Part shown: positions 34,905 to 43,906 of the stretch, in pieces
Layout of the letters: each line of letters opens with the position of its first letter
Numbering within the stretch: the stretch's first letter is position 1
From: Bacillota bacterium
GTDB lineage: Bacteria > Bacillota > Clostridia > Peptostreptococcales > Acidaminobacteraceae
Direction of reading: 5' to 3'
Assembly: GCA_020161295.1 (NCBI GenBank)
Contig: JAIUOA010000002.1
Location: forward strand, 186,001 to 250,000
DNA: 64,000 bases
Notes under the pieces: model-generated
Database searches by the model: none
The model's input: only the letters and a program-made list of their open reading frames with translations
What the model was told of the DNA's origin: nothing
Made by a program: the position numbers and the translations under genes

Positions 34905-35918
34905 ATGCGTAGAAAAATATACTTAAGCTTATTACTAGTAAACCTATTATTAACCCTAGCACTTTTTGCATTTGAACTGGGCTTTTGGTCGCGGGATGCT
35001 TTACCACCACTGGGAATCGCAGCGTATAAAATTCTCAGTCAGTATGGTTTGCTAGCCTTTATCATGATTGTTTTCAACTGGATTTTCGATATAGAGGAGC
35101 GGTTCGAGTGGGGATTATTTGCGACTGGGTTGTTGATTATTCCCGTTAGCGTGTTCGTTTTTCCACAGCTAAATACCACACTGAGTATTTTGACGGGGCT
35201 TTGGATTATCCCTTTAGTGGCACTGATTTTTTTCATGGAGTATGGAAAGGAACTGATGCTTAGCAGTACGATTTACACGATTCGCGGCTTGGTGGGTAAA
35301 GGCCTCGTCGCACTTTGGGTCGTATTCTTGTTTGCCCTCTATGCAGGTGTGAGTGCAGGGCTACAGATGTTCCTATCGGAGGTGGCGCCGGTTGCCATCA
35401 CAGCGTCACAGCTTTGGTTTTTCACCATCGCTGCCATCGTGTTTATCGTCATCAGCTATGTCGTCAAGTTTGGATATGCTAGAGGCATACGCGAAATGGA
35501 AAACAGCTCTTACCTAGCTGAGGATATGAAGCGCTTATTAGATAGCAGTGTAAAAGTGGGACATCTGGTGGTGCTCGTCCCTATGTGCTGGATTGCATGG
35601 CAGTTGTTGACTGCGTTTATGCGCATGAACAGCACGGAATCATTGGCACCCATCGTCACCCTCTTTTATGCATTACTGGTTTCAGTGATCTTTATGAATG
35701 GTCGCGGGGGCTCGAAGCTTCAGTTCTTCACGTTGCTGCTCGCTTCGCTAGGACCTTATATCACCGCAGTGAGTTTTATTCGGACAGAGGAGATTCTTGA
35801 TAGAATTTTGGATAGTTTTATGATTTTAGGAATTGCCAGTTTAATCGCCATCGTTTTGGTGCCGATTCATGAGCTGGTCTATCGATTGTTCAGTGCAAAA
35901 GCGAGCAATCAAGCATAA
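34905..35918 (+). CDS. Hypothetical polytopic membrane protein
   Basis: Not recognised. 337 residues, with about nine hydrophobic segments (near 7-25, 45-62, 70-88, 93-110, 132-155, 168-188, 217-238, 248-265, 272-320 as two). The only large polar loop is near residues 190-215 (REMENSSYLAEDMKRLLDSS). No transporter or enzyme motif was seen. ATG 34905 has TTGGAGG upstream. It precedes the tagA-like and S1 genes by short gaps on the same strand, but a shared function cannot be claimed. Confidence 0.75.
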   Translation: MRRKIYLSLLLVNLLLTLALFAFELGFWSRDALPPLGIAAYKILSQYGLLAFIMIVFNWIFDIEERFEWGLFATGLLIIPVSVFVFPQLNTTLSILTGLWIIPLVALIFFMEYGKELMLSSTIYTIRGLVGKGLVALWVVFLFALYAGVSAGLQMFLSEVAPVAITASQLWFFTIAAIVFIVISYVVKFGYARGIREMENSSYLAEDMKRLLDSSVKVGHLVVLVPMCWIAWQLLTAFMRMNSTESLAPIVTLFYALLVSVIFMNGRGGSKLQFFTLLLASLGPYITAVSFIRTEEILDRILDSFMILGIASLIAIVLVPIHELVYRLFSAKASNQA

Positions 35919-35945
35919 TCAAACATTTGGCATTTTGGAGGGTTT

Positions 35946-36677
35946 ATGGAGGCAGTAAGAATATTTGGCGTACGTTTTGATAATGTCACGGCAAGCGAAG
36001 CGATGCGCCGTTTTATCGCGATGATGGAAAGTGGAGGACTTAAGACGATTTATACGCCTAACACTGAAATCATCATGAAAGCGCAGGAAGATCCGACATT
36101 CAAGCAAGTGTTAAATGAAGGCGATTTGGTGATTCCCGATGGGATTGGCGTCGTTTTGGCTTCGAAGATTCATCATTTAGGTCTTAGTGAACGCGTACCA
36201 GGTATCGAGCTCATGGGACTAATGCTTGAGTTTTGCAATCGTGCAGGTAAATCCATCTATTTATTCGGTGGCGCCCCTGGAATTGCTGAAAAGGCTTCAG
36301 AGAAAATTTTGTCCACCTATCCGAACCTTAAAATTGTCGGAATCAGAGATGGCTATTTTAAAGAAGAAGATGTGTGGTCCATCCTGGATGACATCAATGA
36401 AAAGAAGCCGGATATCTTATTCGTGGCTTTGGGGGCACCTAAACAGGAAAAATGGATCCATCAACATAAAAAGACCTTAAATGCAAAGGTGGCCATGGGC
36501 GTCGGTGGTGCATTGGACGTGTGGTCAGGTACCGTTAAACGCGCGCCAGTCATCTATCAGAAGCTAGGATTGGAATGGTTTTATCGATTGTTGAAGCAGC
36601 CTTCTAGAATAGGTCGCATGATGTCCCTTCCAAAATTCATGATCAAGGTCATTTTAACGAAGCATATCGAAGAATAA
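35946..36677 (+). CDS. tagA: WecG/TagA/CpsF-family glycosyltransferase
   Basis: 243 residues, typical of the family. Motifs include KTIYTPNTEIIMKAQED, GDLVIPDGIGVVLASKI, RVPGIELM, YLFGGAPGIAEKA, LFVALGAPKQEKWI and GVGGALDVWSGTVKRAP. In Gram-positives TagA adds N-acetylmannosamine to GlcNAc-PP-undecaprenol, the first committed step of wall teichoic acid linkage; WecG acts on a similar lipid in other polymers. It works at the inner face of the membrane. The neighbours do not include other teichoic acid genes, so the exact acceptor polymer is open. Confidence 0.88.
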   Translation: MEAVRIFGVRFDNVTASEAMRRFIAMMESGGLKTIYTPNTEIIMKAQEDPTFKQVLNEGDLVIPDGIGVVLASKIHHLGLSERVPGIELMGLMLEFCNRAGKSIYLFGGAPGIAEKASEKILSTYPNLKIVGIRDGYFKEEDVWSILDDINEKKPDILFVALGAPKQEKWIHQHKKTLNAKVAMGVGGALDVWSGTVKRAPVIYQKLGLEWFYRLLKQPSRIGRMMSLPKFMIKVILTKHIEE

Positions 36678-36694
36678 CGATTAGGAGGCATATT

Positions 36695-37846
36695 ATGGAA
36701 AAAATGAGTATGGGTGATTTGCTCGATCAATATGGCACTACCGAAAAACTATACACAGGTGATGTGATTGAAGGGTTCGTCATCTCATCTAATGCAGATG
36801 AGGTTATGGTGAATATCAATTATATGGCAGATGGTATTTTGCCTAAAACAGAATTACCTGACGGTAACCCGCTGGATTTTTCTCCCGGACAAGCCATCAA
36901 GGTCTACGTGTTAAAGAGTGATGACGGTGAAGGCAATGTTCTTCTATCGCTTAAGAAAGCCTATGAAATCATTATTTGGGACGAGTTCCAAACCTTATTT
37001 GATAAGCATCAATCATTTAATGTGAAAATTAAGGAAGCGGTCAAAGGGGGAGTTGTCGGTGTCTATCAAGGCGCATCGGTGTTTATACCCGCATCACAGT
37101 TGTCGATGGGATATGTAGAAGACCTGGGGCCGTTTGTGGGCATGACGCTGCCAGTGATGATTACTGAATACGATGCGGCTAAAAAGAAAGTCGTAGCGTC
37201 ACATAAAACGATATTAAAAGATCAGCTAGCCGTTAAAAAAGCGGATCAGTTATCGCGTATAGGCGCAGGCGACGAACTCACAGGAACCGTGGTGCGTCTA
37301 GCTGACTACGGCGCATTCGTGGATTTGGGTGGAATTGATGGTTTGATTCACGTTTCGCAAATGTCATGGAAACGCGTAAAACATCCTTCAGAGGTCCTTA
37401 AGGAAGGCGATGTGGTAAAAGTAGTGGTGCTTTCAGTCGATCGCGATAAAGAAAAAATTTCCCTTAAGTTGGCCGAAGTAAAAGAAAATCCATGGGATAC
37501 CATTACCGACCGCTATGCAGTCGATGATATCGTCACAGGACGCGTGACCAGGCTTATGAATTTTGGTGCATTTGTGGAGATCGAAGAGGGCGTTGAAGGC
37601 CTCATCCATATTTCTGAACTATCTGAGGGACATATCAACAAGCCTTCTGAAGCCGTTTCCATCGGCGATGAAGTCAATGTTATGATTCTAGACATCGATT
37701 CAGCGGCAAATCGCCTTTCACTTAGCTTAAAAGCAGCGAAAGAGGTGGAAGATTCTGCCGTCTATGATTTCGAGGAAGAAGCGCCAGTCCAGAACACCAC
37801 TTTATCTGATCTGTTTGGGGATAAACTTAAAAATTTAAAATTCTAA
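36695..37846 (+). CDS. S1 RNA-binding domain protein (ribosomal protein S1-like, four repeats)
   Basis: 383 residues with four S1 repeats. The third (GDELTGTVVRLADYGAFVDL, GGIDGLIHVSQMSW) and fourth (VTGRVTRLMNFGAFVEIEEG, VEGLIHISELSEGHI) match the consensus best; the first two are more divergent. An acidic tail follows (DFEEEAPVQ). Firmicute S1-like proteins bind mRNA and ribosomes; this one is shorter than the six-repeat E. coli S1. ATG 36695 has TTAGGAGG. 17 bases after the tagA-like gene. Confidence 0.9.
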   Translation: MEKMSMGDLLDQYGTTEKLYTGDVIEGFVISSNADEVMVNINYMADGILPKTELPDGNPLDFSPGQAIKVYVLKSDDGEGNVLLSLKKAYEIIIWDEFQTLFDKHQSFNVKIKEAVKGGVVGVYQGASVFIPASQLSMGYVEDLGPFVGMTLPVMITEYDAAKKKVVASHKTILKDQLAVKKADQLSRIGAGDELTGTVVRLADYGAFVDLGGIDGLIHVSQMSWKRVKHPSEVLKEGDVVKVVVLSVDRDKEKISLKLAEVKENPWDTITDRYAVDDIVTGRVTRLMNFGAFVEIEEGVEGLIHISELSEGHINKPSEAVSIGDEVNVMILDIDSAANRLSLSLKAAKEVEDSAVYDFEEEAPVQNTTLSDLFGDKLKNLKF

Positions 37847-37943
37847 AACGTAGAAAAATCCATCGTTTGACTGTGGCATAATTGGGTAAAAAAGTACCAT
37901 ATAGAACTATTATGATGAAATAGATAGTTTTCTGGAGGTTCCC

Positions 37944-40406
37944 ATGGATCATTTGAAACTTACCGCAGAGCAATTGACGAATCGCTGTGATGCCAGCCAG
38001 TTTGAGTTTAAGACCACTGATGAGCTCGTTCCCATAAGGGGCATTATCGGTCAAGAGCGCGCTAAAAAAGCGTTGTCATTTGGTTTAGGTGTCACGAAAA
38101 AAGGTTATAACATCTACGTTTCGGGTCAGTGGGGAACAGGTCGAAATAGCTTCGTAAACATGCTTGCAGAAGAGCAGGCGATTAAGCGCCCTGCACCAAA
38201 CGATTGGCTCTATGTCAACAATTTTAAAGACCCTTACCATCCCATCGCCATCAAGGTGAACAATGGTCAAGGAAAAAACATCATCAAGCAAGTGGACCGC
38301 GCCATCCGTTTTTTAAGACGCGGCATTATCGAAATCTTTTCCAGCCGTGATTATGAGAATGCTAAACAAAAATTGATTGAGGAATACAACCTTCAATCAA
38401 ACAATATCGTGGATAAGCTGAATGAGCTGGGAAAAAAATATGGTTTTCTCTTTTCGCTGACGGAAAAGGGCATCGTTAGTATCCCATTAAAGGATGGCAA
38501 GCCCATGAGCGAGGAATCGTATCATAATATTTCCCAAAAGGATTATGAAACCCTGATGGGAAATTCACAAAAGCTCAGCTTAGAGACCATCGATCTGTTT
38601 AACAAATTACGGATGGAGGAAGAGAGTCTTCGTAACCGCCTAAAGAGTTTAGACGAGCAGATGGGACGTCACCTCGTGAAGTTCCATCTCGAAAGCATAA
38701 AGGAAAAGAATAAAGACAATGAGGAAATCAAGCGCTACATCGATTTGCTCGAAGACGATATCGTCGAAAATCTAGAGTATTTTAAAGAAGAAGAAGAGGA
38801 CGATGAGGAAGCGAATCCACTGGCGATGCTGGTTGGTGCTCAAAAAAACCCTGAAGCGTTCTTTGAAAGATATCGAATCAACCTGTTTGTGGATAATGGT
38901 GAGATGAAAAGTGCCCCAGTTGTTTTTGAATCAAATCCAACCTACTATAATTTAGCAGGAAGCATCGAGTATCAAAATGAGATGGGCGTCATGAAGACCG
39001 ACTTTACCATGATCAAGCCAGGCGCGCTTCACCGTGCAAATGGCGGATACCTCATCCTTCTAGCAAAAGATATCCTCAGTAATCCATACTCGTGGAGAAG
39101 TTTAAAACGTAGCCTGCTTGACGAAGCGGTGACCATCGATAGTCGAGCAGCCTCTGCTGGTGCGCTTGTATCTCAAACCATCAAACCCGAGCCGATTCCC
39201 ATCGATGTAAAGGTCATCATCATCGGTGACTATTACACCTATGCGATCCTAAGCGCTTACGATGAAGAATTCCAGAAGCTCTTTAAGGTCATGGCGGATT
39301 TTGATGAGGATATGGAGCGTTCAAAAGAGAACATCGACAAGTTCGCCAGGTTCGTGTCCACCAAATGTCAAATGGAAGGCTTAAGCCATTTCACGCCTGA
39401 TGCCGTCGCCGCTTTAGTGGAGTATGCAACCAGACTGGCAGATGACCAATCGAAGCTTACCGCCCATCTGAAAACACTAGGCGATGTCATTATCGAAGCA
39501 GACGCTTGGGCCAGCTATTATAAAGAAAATCTGGTTACCAGCGAGCATGTGAAACGCGCGTTGGATGAGCGACGAAATCGGGCAAACAAGTATGAAGAAA
39601 ATACCATGGATCTTTTTAGGGAAGGTGTCTACCTCATCGACTGTTCTGGATTCAAGGTTGGTGAAATCAATGGCCTCGCCGTTATCGGCACGGGTCTACA
39701 CACGTTTGGTAAACCATCTAAAATCACCGTGTCGACGTATCAAGGCCGTCAAGGCATTATCAATATCGAGCGAGAAGCGCGAACCAGTGGGAAAATTCAC
39801 GATAAAGGTGTGATGATTCTTACAGGATTTTTGGGGAGAATGTTTGCACAAGACAAGCCATTGGCACTGACGGCGAGTATCGTGTTTGAACAGCTATACT
39901 CAGGTGTTGACGGTGACAGTGCATCGAGCACGGAGTTGTACGCCTTGATCAGCGACTTATCGGGGGTCCCCATCAATCAGTCGATAGCCGTTACGGGCTC
40001 GGTAAACCAAAGAGGTGCGATTCAACCCATCGGTGGCGTAAACGAAAAAATCGAAGGCTACTTTAAGGTATGTAAAATCAAAGGATTCAATGGTGAGCAA
40101 GGCGTCATAATTCCACATCAAAATGTGAAAAATCTGATGCTTGATCAAGAAATCATCGATGCGGTTAGAGAAAATCAGTTTCATATCTGGGCGATTAGCC
40201 ACGTGGATGAAGGCTTAGAGATCCTCACTAGTCGTAAAACAGGTAAAAGGACCAAAGATGGCTCGTTTGAAAAGGGGACGATTTACGCACTCGTGGATCA
40301 GCGGTTACAGCATTTAGCGCGTGAACCACGTGCTTCAAAAAATGAAGAGAAGCCGGTTAAACCAGCTTCTAAAAAGACGAGTAAAGGATCGGATGACGTT
40401 AAATGA
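37944..40406 (+). CDS. Lon-like ATP-dependent protease (LonB/AAA_32-type, COG1067)
   Basis: 820 residues. N-terminal AAA+ domain with the nucleotide loop SGQWGTGRNSFV (Arg and Asn where Lys and Ser/Thr are usual), a long charged coiled-coil insert (about 130-300, ending in EEEEDDEE), HRANGGYLILLAKDIL, and the C-terminal Lon protease with catalytic Ser in VDGDSASSTELYALI and Lys in GGVNEKIEGYFKVCK. There is no Lon substrate-recognition N-domain. It is expected to degrade proteins in the cytoplasm; substrates unknown. A Lys/Ser tail ends the protein. ATG 37944 has TGGAGG. Confidence 0.9.
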   Translation: MDHLKLTAEQLTNRCDASQFEFKTTDELVPIRGIIGQERAKKALSFGLGVTKKGYNIYVSGQWGTGRNSFVNMLAEEQAIKRPAPNDWLYVNNFKDPYHPIAIKVNNGQGKNIIKQVDRAIRFLRRGIIEIFSSRDYENAKQKLIEEYNLQSNNIVDKLNELGKKYGFLFSLTEKGIVSIPLKDGKPMSEESYHNISQKDYETLMGNSQKLSLETIDLFNKLRMEEESLRNRLKSLDEQMGRHLVKFHLESIKEKNKDNEEIKRYIDLLEDDIVENLEYFKEEEEDDEEANPLAMLVGAQKNPEAFFERYRINLFVDNGEMKSAPVVFESNPTYYNLAGSIEYQNEMGVMKTDFTMIKPGALHRANGGYLILLAKDILSNPYSWRSLKRSLLDEAVTIDSRAASAGALVSQTIKPEPIPIDVKVIIIGDYYTYAILSAYDEEFQKLFKVMADFDEDMERSKENIDKFARFVSTKCQMEGLSHFTPDAVAALVEYATRLADDQSKLTAHLKTLGDVIIEADAWASYYKENLVTSEHVKRALDERRNRANKYEENTMDLFREGVYLIDCSGFKVGEINGLAVIGTGLHTFGKPSKITVSTYQGRQGIINIEREARTSGKIHDKGVMILTGFLGRMFAQDKPLALTASIVFEQLYSGVDGDSASSTELYALISDLSGVPINQSIAVTGSVNQRGAIQPIGGVNEKIEGYFKVCKIKGFNGEQGVIIPHQNVKNLMLDQEIIDAVRENQFHIWAISHVDEGLEILTSRKTGKRTKDGSFEKGTIYALVDQRLQHLAREPRASKNEEKPVKPASKKTSKGSDDVK

Positions 40407-40424
40407 AAAGGCGTACTCTAATTA

Positions 40425-40994
40425 TCAAAACGTTCTGGTTTTAAACTCCGTCATCAAATGCGTTAACGGTTGATCGTAGTCATCCTTGGGCACGTTAGTG
40501 ACCACTTGTAATTCATAAGCGATTCCTATTCTGGGAATCGCTTTATTTAGTATTGAGAAGAATCGATCATAGAAGCCCGCGCCATAACCGACGCGATAGC
40601 CAGACTCATCAAAAGCGACGCCAGGTGTCAAAACGAGATCAACCGCATGTATATCAAACAAAGGATGGATGAGCGGGTCAGGCTCAAGGATGCCATAGTG
40701 GTTTCTTTTAAGGGCACTTAAATCCTTAACGAGATGAAAAACCATGGTCTTTTCAGGTGTGATATAAGGTAATAGTAAGGTTTTTCCTTGATCGAGGATG
40801 TCTTGATTGATCGGTTGCATTTCTATTTCATCCCTAAAACTAACGAAGGAACAGATGGTTTGTGCGTTCTGGAAATGCTCAGAAGCGAATAGCCTTTGAT
40901 AAATGGCTTTCTCTGCTTGCTTTCGGATAGTGGAATCCATTTCACTTCTAAGGGATATGATTTGCTTTCTTAAAGACTTTTTGTCAGTCATCAT
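40425..40994 (-). CDS. 5-formyltetrahydrofolate cyclo-ligase family protein
   Basis: 189 residues. The basic start MTDKKSLRKQIISLRSEMD, the FVSFRDEIEMQPI loop and the substrate/Mg site GYRVGYGAGFYDRFF match MTHFS proteins. The enzyme uses ATP to convert 5-formyl-THF to 5,10-methenyl-THF, returning it to the one-carbon pool. Two ATG codons are adjacent at the start behind GAGGTGA. It is convergent with the Lon-like gene (18-base gap) and divergent from ftsE. Confidence 0.93.
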   Translation of the reverse strand: MMTDKKSLRKQIISLRSEMDSTIRKQAEKAIYQRLFASEHFQNAQTICSFVSFRDEIEMQPINQDILDQGKTLLLPYITPEKTMVFHLVKDLSALKRNHYGILEPDPLIHPLFDIHAVDLVLTPGVAFDESGYRVGYGAGFYDRFFSILNKAIPRIGIAYELQVVTNVPKDDYDQPLTHLMTEFKTRTF

Positions 40995-41079
40995 TCACCT
41001 CTGCGTAATATTTATTTAATAATTATAATCAATTATACTATTAATTTAGTGGCAGTGTACAGGTATAATGGATATAGGG

Positions 41080-41108
41080 TTTACGGCATGGCTTCAAAAG
41101 TTTATAAT
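41080..41108 (+). promoter_or_regulatory. Promoter of the ftsEX operon
   Basis: TTTACG (41080-41085), 17 bases, TATAAT (41103-41108). A second TATAAT at 41064-41069 lacks a convincing -35. Confidence 0.55.
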
Positions 41109-41128
41109 GATAAGAGGCGAGCGCATAC

Positions 41129-41142
41129 TGTAAACGTTAACA
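41129..41142 (+). promoter_or_regulatory. Cre-like (CcpA-type) site in the ftsE leader
   Basis: TGTAAACGTTAACA fits the catabolite-responsive element consensus TGWNANCGNTNWCA at every position. It lies at about +14 to +27 after the ftsE promoter, where CcpA would block elongation. Functional use is inferred. Confidence 0.45.
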
Positions 41143-41182
41143 AGACTAATCCATAGACGCCAAATGTGTTGGGAGAACCTAT

Positions 41183-41869
41183 ATGATCGAGTTTCATAAT
41201 GTGAGTAAAAAATATGAAAATGGCGTAACGGCATTGAATAATGTCAGCGTTAAAATAGAAAAAGGCGAGTTTGTATTCATCGTCGGCCCCAGCGGTGCTG
41301 GAAAATCGACATTTATCAAAGCATTGCTAAAAGAAGTGGATATCACGTCGGGTCACGTTTATGTGGACGAGCTTGAAATCACTAAGCTACACAGGAGACG
41401 CGTACCTTATTTGAGAAGAAAGGTAGGCGTTGTCTTTCAGGATTTCAGACTATTACCTAACAAAACGGTGTATGAAAACATCGCGTTTGCCATGGAAATC
41501 CTAGGGACACCGCACAGAAACATTAGAAAGCAAGTGCCCATGATTCTGGCGTTGGTCGGCTTGACGGGTAAGGGGAATTTCTACCCCAACCAGCTATCGG
41601 GTGGCGAGCAGCAAAGGGTTTCCATAGCCCGCTCCATGATCAACAACCCACCGATTCTCATCGCGGATGAACCGACGGGTAACCTCGATCCAGACACTTC
41701 ATGGGAAATTATGAAGGTCCTACGAACCATTAATCGACGTGGCACTACGATTCTCATGGCCACTCACGACAGAGAAATCGTCGACATCATGAAGAAGCGC
41801 GTTATTGCACTTGAAAACGGTCAAATTGCGCGTGATGACAAAATAGGGGTGTACGGCTATGACGATTAA
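41183..41869 (+). CDS. ftsE: Cell division ATP-binding protein FtsE
   Basis: 228 residues, an ABC ATPase: Walker A GPSGAGKSTF, Q-loop VVFQDFRLLPNKTVYENI, signature LSGGEQQRV, Walker B ILIADEPTGNLDP and the switch His in MATHDRE. FtsE with FtsX forms a type VII mechanotransmission ABC complex that activates periplasmic or wall hydrolases in division. ATG 41183 has GGGAGA; overlaps ftsX by 11 bases, and an EnvC-like activator gene follows. Confidence 0.95.
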   Translation: MIEFHNVSKKYENGVTALNNVSVKIEKGEFVFIVGPSGAGKSTFIKALLKEVDITSGHVYVDELEITKLHRRRVPYLRRKVGVVFQDFRLLPNKTVYENIAFAMEILGTPHRNIRKQVPMILALVGLTGKGNFYPNQLSGGEQQRVSIARSMINNPPILIADEPTGNLDPDTSWEIMKVLRTINRRGTTILMATHDREIVDIMKKRVIALENGQIARDDKIGVYGYDD

Positions 41870-42752
41870 ACCAATATTTATTTTTAAGGAATCCATGAAA
41901 AATCTGTGGCGTAATCGCCTCATGAGCGTCGCTTCCATTTCCTCAGTGGCAGCGACTTTGATGATTTTAGGTATCATTTTCGCTTTGATCATCAACATCA
42001 ATGCCATGGCACAGTCTGCGAAGGATCAATTTGATTCGATCCAGGCGTATCTGTTGGATACACTTACTGCTGATGAAATCAGTGCCTTGCTTGAATCTGT
42101 AGAGGCGATTGATGGCGTGCAATCGGTCACCTATGAGAGCAAAAATGATGCGCTTGAACGAATGAAGGAATCCTGGAAGGATAACGCGTATTTATTAGAG
42201 GGACTTGAGGCCAATCCACTGCCGAGCTCTTTAATCATTTACCTGGAGGATATTTACTACAGCAGTTCTGTGCTGGAGCAAATCGAAGCGCTTTCCGGTA
42301 TTGAGGAAGTCAAATCCTACCAAGATATCGTCGAGCAATTGCTGTCCATCACTGAAGCCATTCGTAAGACGGGCATCGTCGTCATCTTCGTTTTAATCGC
42401 GATTTCGACCTTTATCATTCATAATACGATCAAGCTCACCGTAAACTCGAGATATAGAGAAATCAACATCATGAAGTATGTGGGCGCTACCAACTGGTTT
42501 ATCCGGTGGCCATTCTTAACGGAGGGGACGCTTCTAGGATTGATCGGCGCAGGTATTTCAGCGGCATTTATGAAGTTCGCCTATGATTATGTCTTTAATC
42601 TGATGCATTCTGATTTCTATGTTTTGGTATCCGCTTATGTGGTGCCACCTGAAACACTGATGAAGGATGTCATTTTCCTATTCGTGGTAATCGGTGCGGG
42701 TATAGGGGCACTTGGTAGTATTTGGTCGATGCGCAAATACCTGAATGTATAG
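41859..42752 (+). CDS. ftsX: Cell division protein FtsX
   Basis: 297 residues with the FtsX topology: TM1 (about 23-48), an extracytoplasmic domain of about 120 residues (VQSVTYESKNDALERMKESW, EANPLPSSLIIYL), then three TM segments, with NSRYREINIMKYVGATNWFI before the third. It is the membrane subunit of FtsEX, passing ATP-driven movement to a murein hydrolase activator. Directly followed by an M23 protein with coiled coil, the likely partner. Confidence 0.95.
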   Translation: MTIKPIFIFKESMKNLWRNRLMSVASISSVAATLMILGIIFALIININAMAQSAKDQFDSIQAYLLDTLTADEISALLESVEAIDGVQSVTYESKNDALERMKESWKDNAYLLEGLEANPLPSSLIIYLEDIYYSSSVLEQIEALSGIEEVKSYQDIVEQLLSITEAIRKTGIVVIFVLIAISTFIIHNTIKLTVNSRYREINIMKYVGATNWFIRWPFLTEGTLLGLIGAGISAAFMKFAYDYVFNLMHSDFYVLVSAYVVPPETLMKDVIFLFVVIGAGIGALGSIWSMRKYLNV

Positions 42753-42761
42753 GAGGCCGTT

Positions 42762-43898
42762 ATGTTGAGGAACTTAAAGAGGCTAACTGCCGTATTCCTG
42801 ATTTTTACACTGGTTGTAACAGGTTTATCGTTTGCGAATGATGAACTGAAGAAAAAAGAACGCGAGTTAAATGAACTTAACGAAAAAATAAAAGCATTAG
42901 ATGCTTCCATCGAGCAAAATAAAAACCTTCAGTCCACCACAAACGTAAAAATCAAGAATGTCCAAACGAGTATTCGCGCACTTGAAGCGGAAGTGGATCG
43001 ATTGACGGGAGAGATTGCGGATACGGAACAAGCCATCGTGGAGAAGACGGAAGAGCTGAAACAGGCTGAACTTAAAATAGCTGAAAAAAACGATTTGTTG
43101 AATGATCGCCTCCGCGTCATGTACAAGACAGGTTCCATCGGATATTTAGAAGTGCTTTTCGGCGCTGAGGATTTCACCGATTTACTTTCTCGGATTGATA
43201 TGATTCAAATGATCGTCGTTCACGATCAAAATTTGATTCAATTTTTAAAAGAACAAAGGGATTTGATCGAAGCAAAGAAGCTGGAGCTTGAAGCCATTCG
43301 CGTCGAGCTATCCACACTAATGGATTCGAAACTCTCCAAACAGGATGAGCTTAGTGTTGCACTGAACAACCTCATTTCCTATAAAACGGACTTGCGTAAT
43401 GACGAGGCGGCCATGAACGAAATGGAAGACGAGTTATTGGAACAAGCGGATCAACTCACAGAGTATATTCGCAACCTTGAACTGGCAGCTACCTATGTCG
43501 GTGGCGAGATGATGTGGCCTGTTCCAGGGCATTACTCCATTAGCTCCCTATTCGGAAATCGGCTTCATCCGATCTCAAAAGAATATAAAATGCATACGGG
43601 GATAGATGTTGAAGCACCTAGAAAAACCCCTATCGTCGCCGCTCAGACGGGAACGGTAGTCTTTGCCAACTGGTTCGCTGGGTATGGTAAAGCGATCATC
43701 ATGGACCATGGTGGTGGATATACCACACTTTATGCCCATCTGGATGTCATCGACGTCGAAGTTGGCAAGGTCTATAAAAAGGGCGAAACGATAGCCTTAT
43801 CAGGAAATACGGGATATTCCACCGGACCGCATCTTCACTTTGAAGTGAGGATGAACGGCGATTATGTGGATCCATTAACTTATGTCAAAGGAAAATGA
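42762..43898 (+). CDS. EnvC-like M23/LytM murein hydrolase or activator with coiled coil
   Basis: 378 residues. Signal peptide (1-25, ending FAN), then a long coiled coil (about 28-240: KKKERELNELNEKIKALDAS and similar heptads) with an inner YKTGSIGYLEVLFGAEDF segment, and a C-terminal LytM domain. The zinc ligands H and D are in HTGIDVEAP, with HLHFEVRMN near the end; so the domain could be an active endopeptidase rather than only an activator. The coiled-coil plus LytM layout and the place after ftsEX match EnvC/PcsB-type partners acting outside the membrane. Confidence 0.9.
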   Translation: MLRNLKRLTAVFLIFTLVVTGLSFANDELKKKERELNELNEKIKALDASIEQNKNLQSTTNVKIKNVQTSIRALEAEVDRLTGEIADTEQAIVEKTEELKQAELKIAEKNDLLNDRLRVMYKTGSIGYLEVLFGAEDFTDLLSRIDMIQMIVVHDQNLIQFLKEQRDLIEAKKLELEAIRVELSTLMDSKLSKQDELSVALNNLISYKTDLRNDEAAMNEMEDELLEQADQLTEYIRNLELAATYVGGEMMWPVPGHYSISSLFGNRLHPISKEYKMHTGIDVEAPRKTPIVAAQTGTVVFANWFAGYGKAIIMDHGGGYTTLYAHLDVIDVEVGKVYKKGETIALSGNTGYSTGPHLHFEVRMNGDYVDPLTYVKGK

Positions 43899-43906
43899 GG
43901 TGCTGA

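Noticed and set aside
41064..41069. Second TATAAT upstream of ftsE
   Set aside because: No convincing -35 at 16-18 bases; kept only as a note beside the better promoter at 41080-41108.
41129..41145. TTAACAA upstream of ftsE as a third Rex box
   Set aside because: The left half (TACTGTA) matches only 3 of 7 positions; the cre consensus explains the sequence better.
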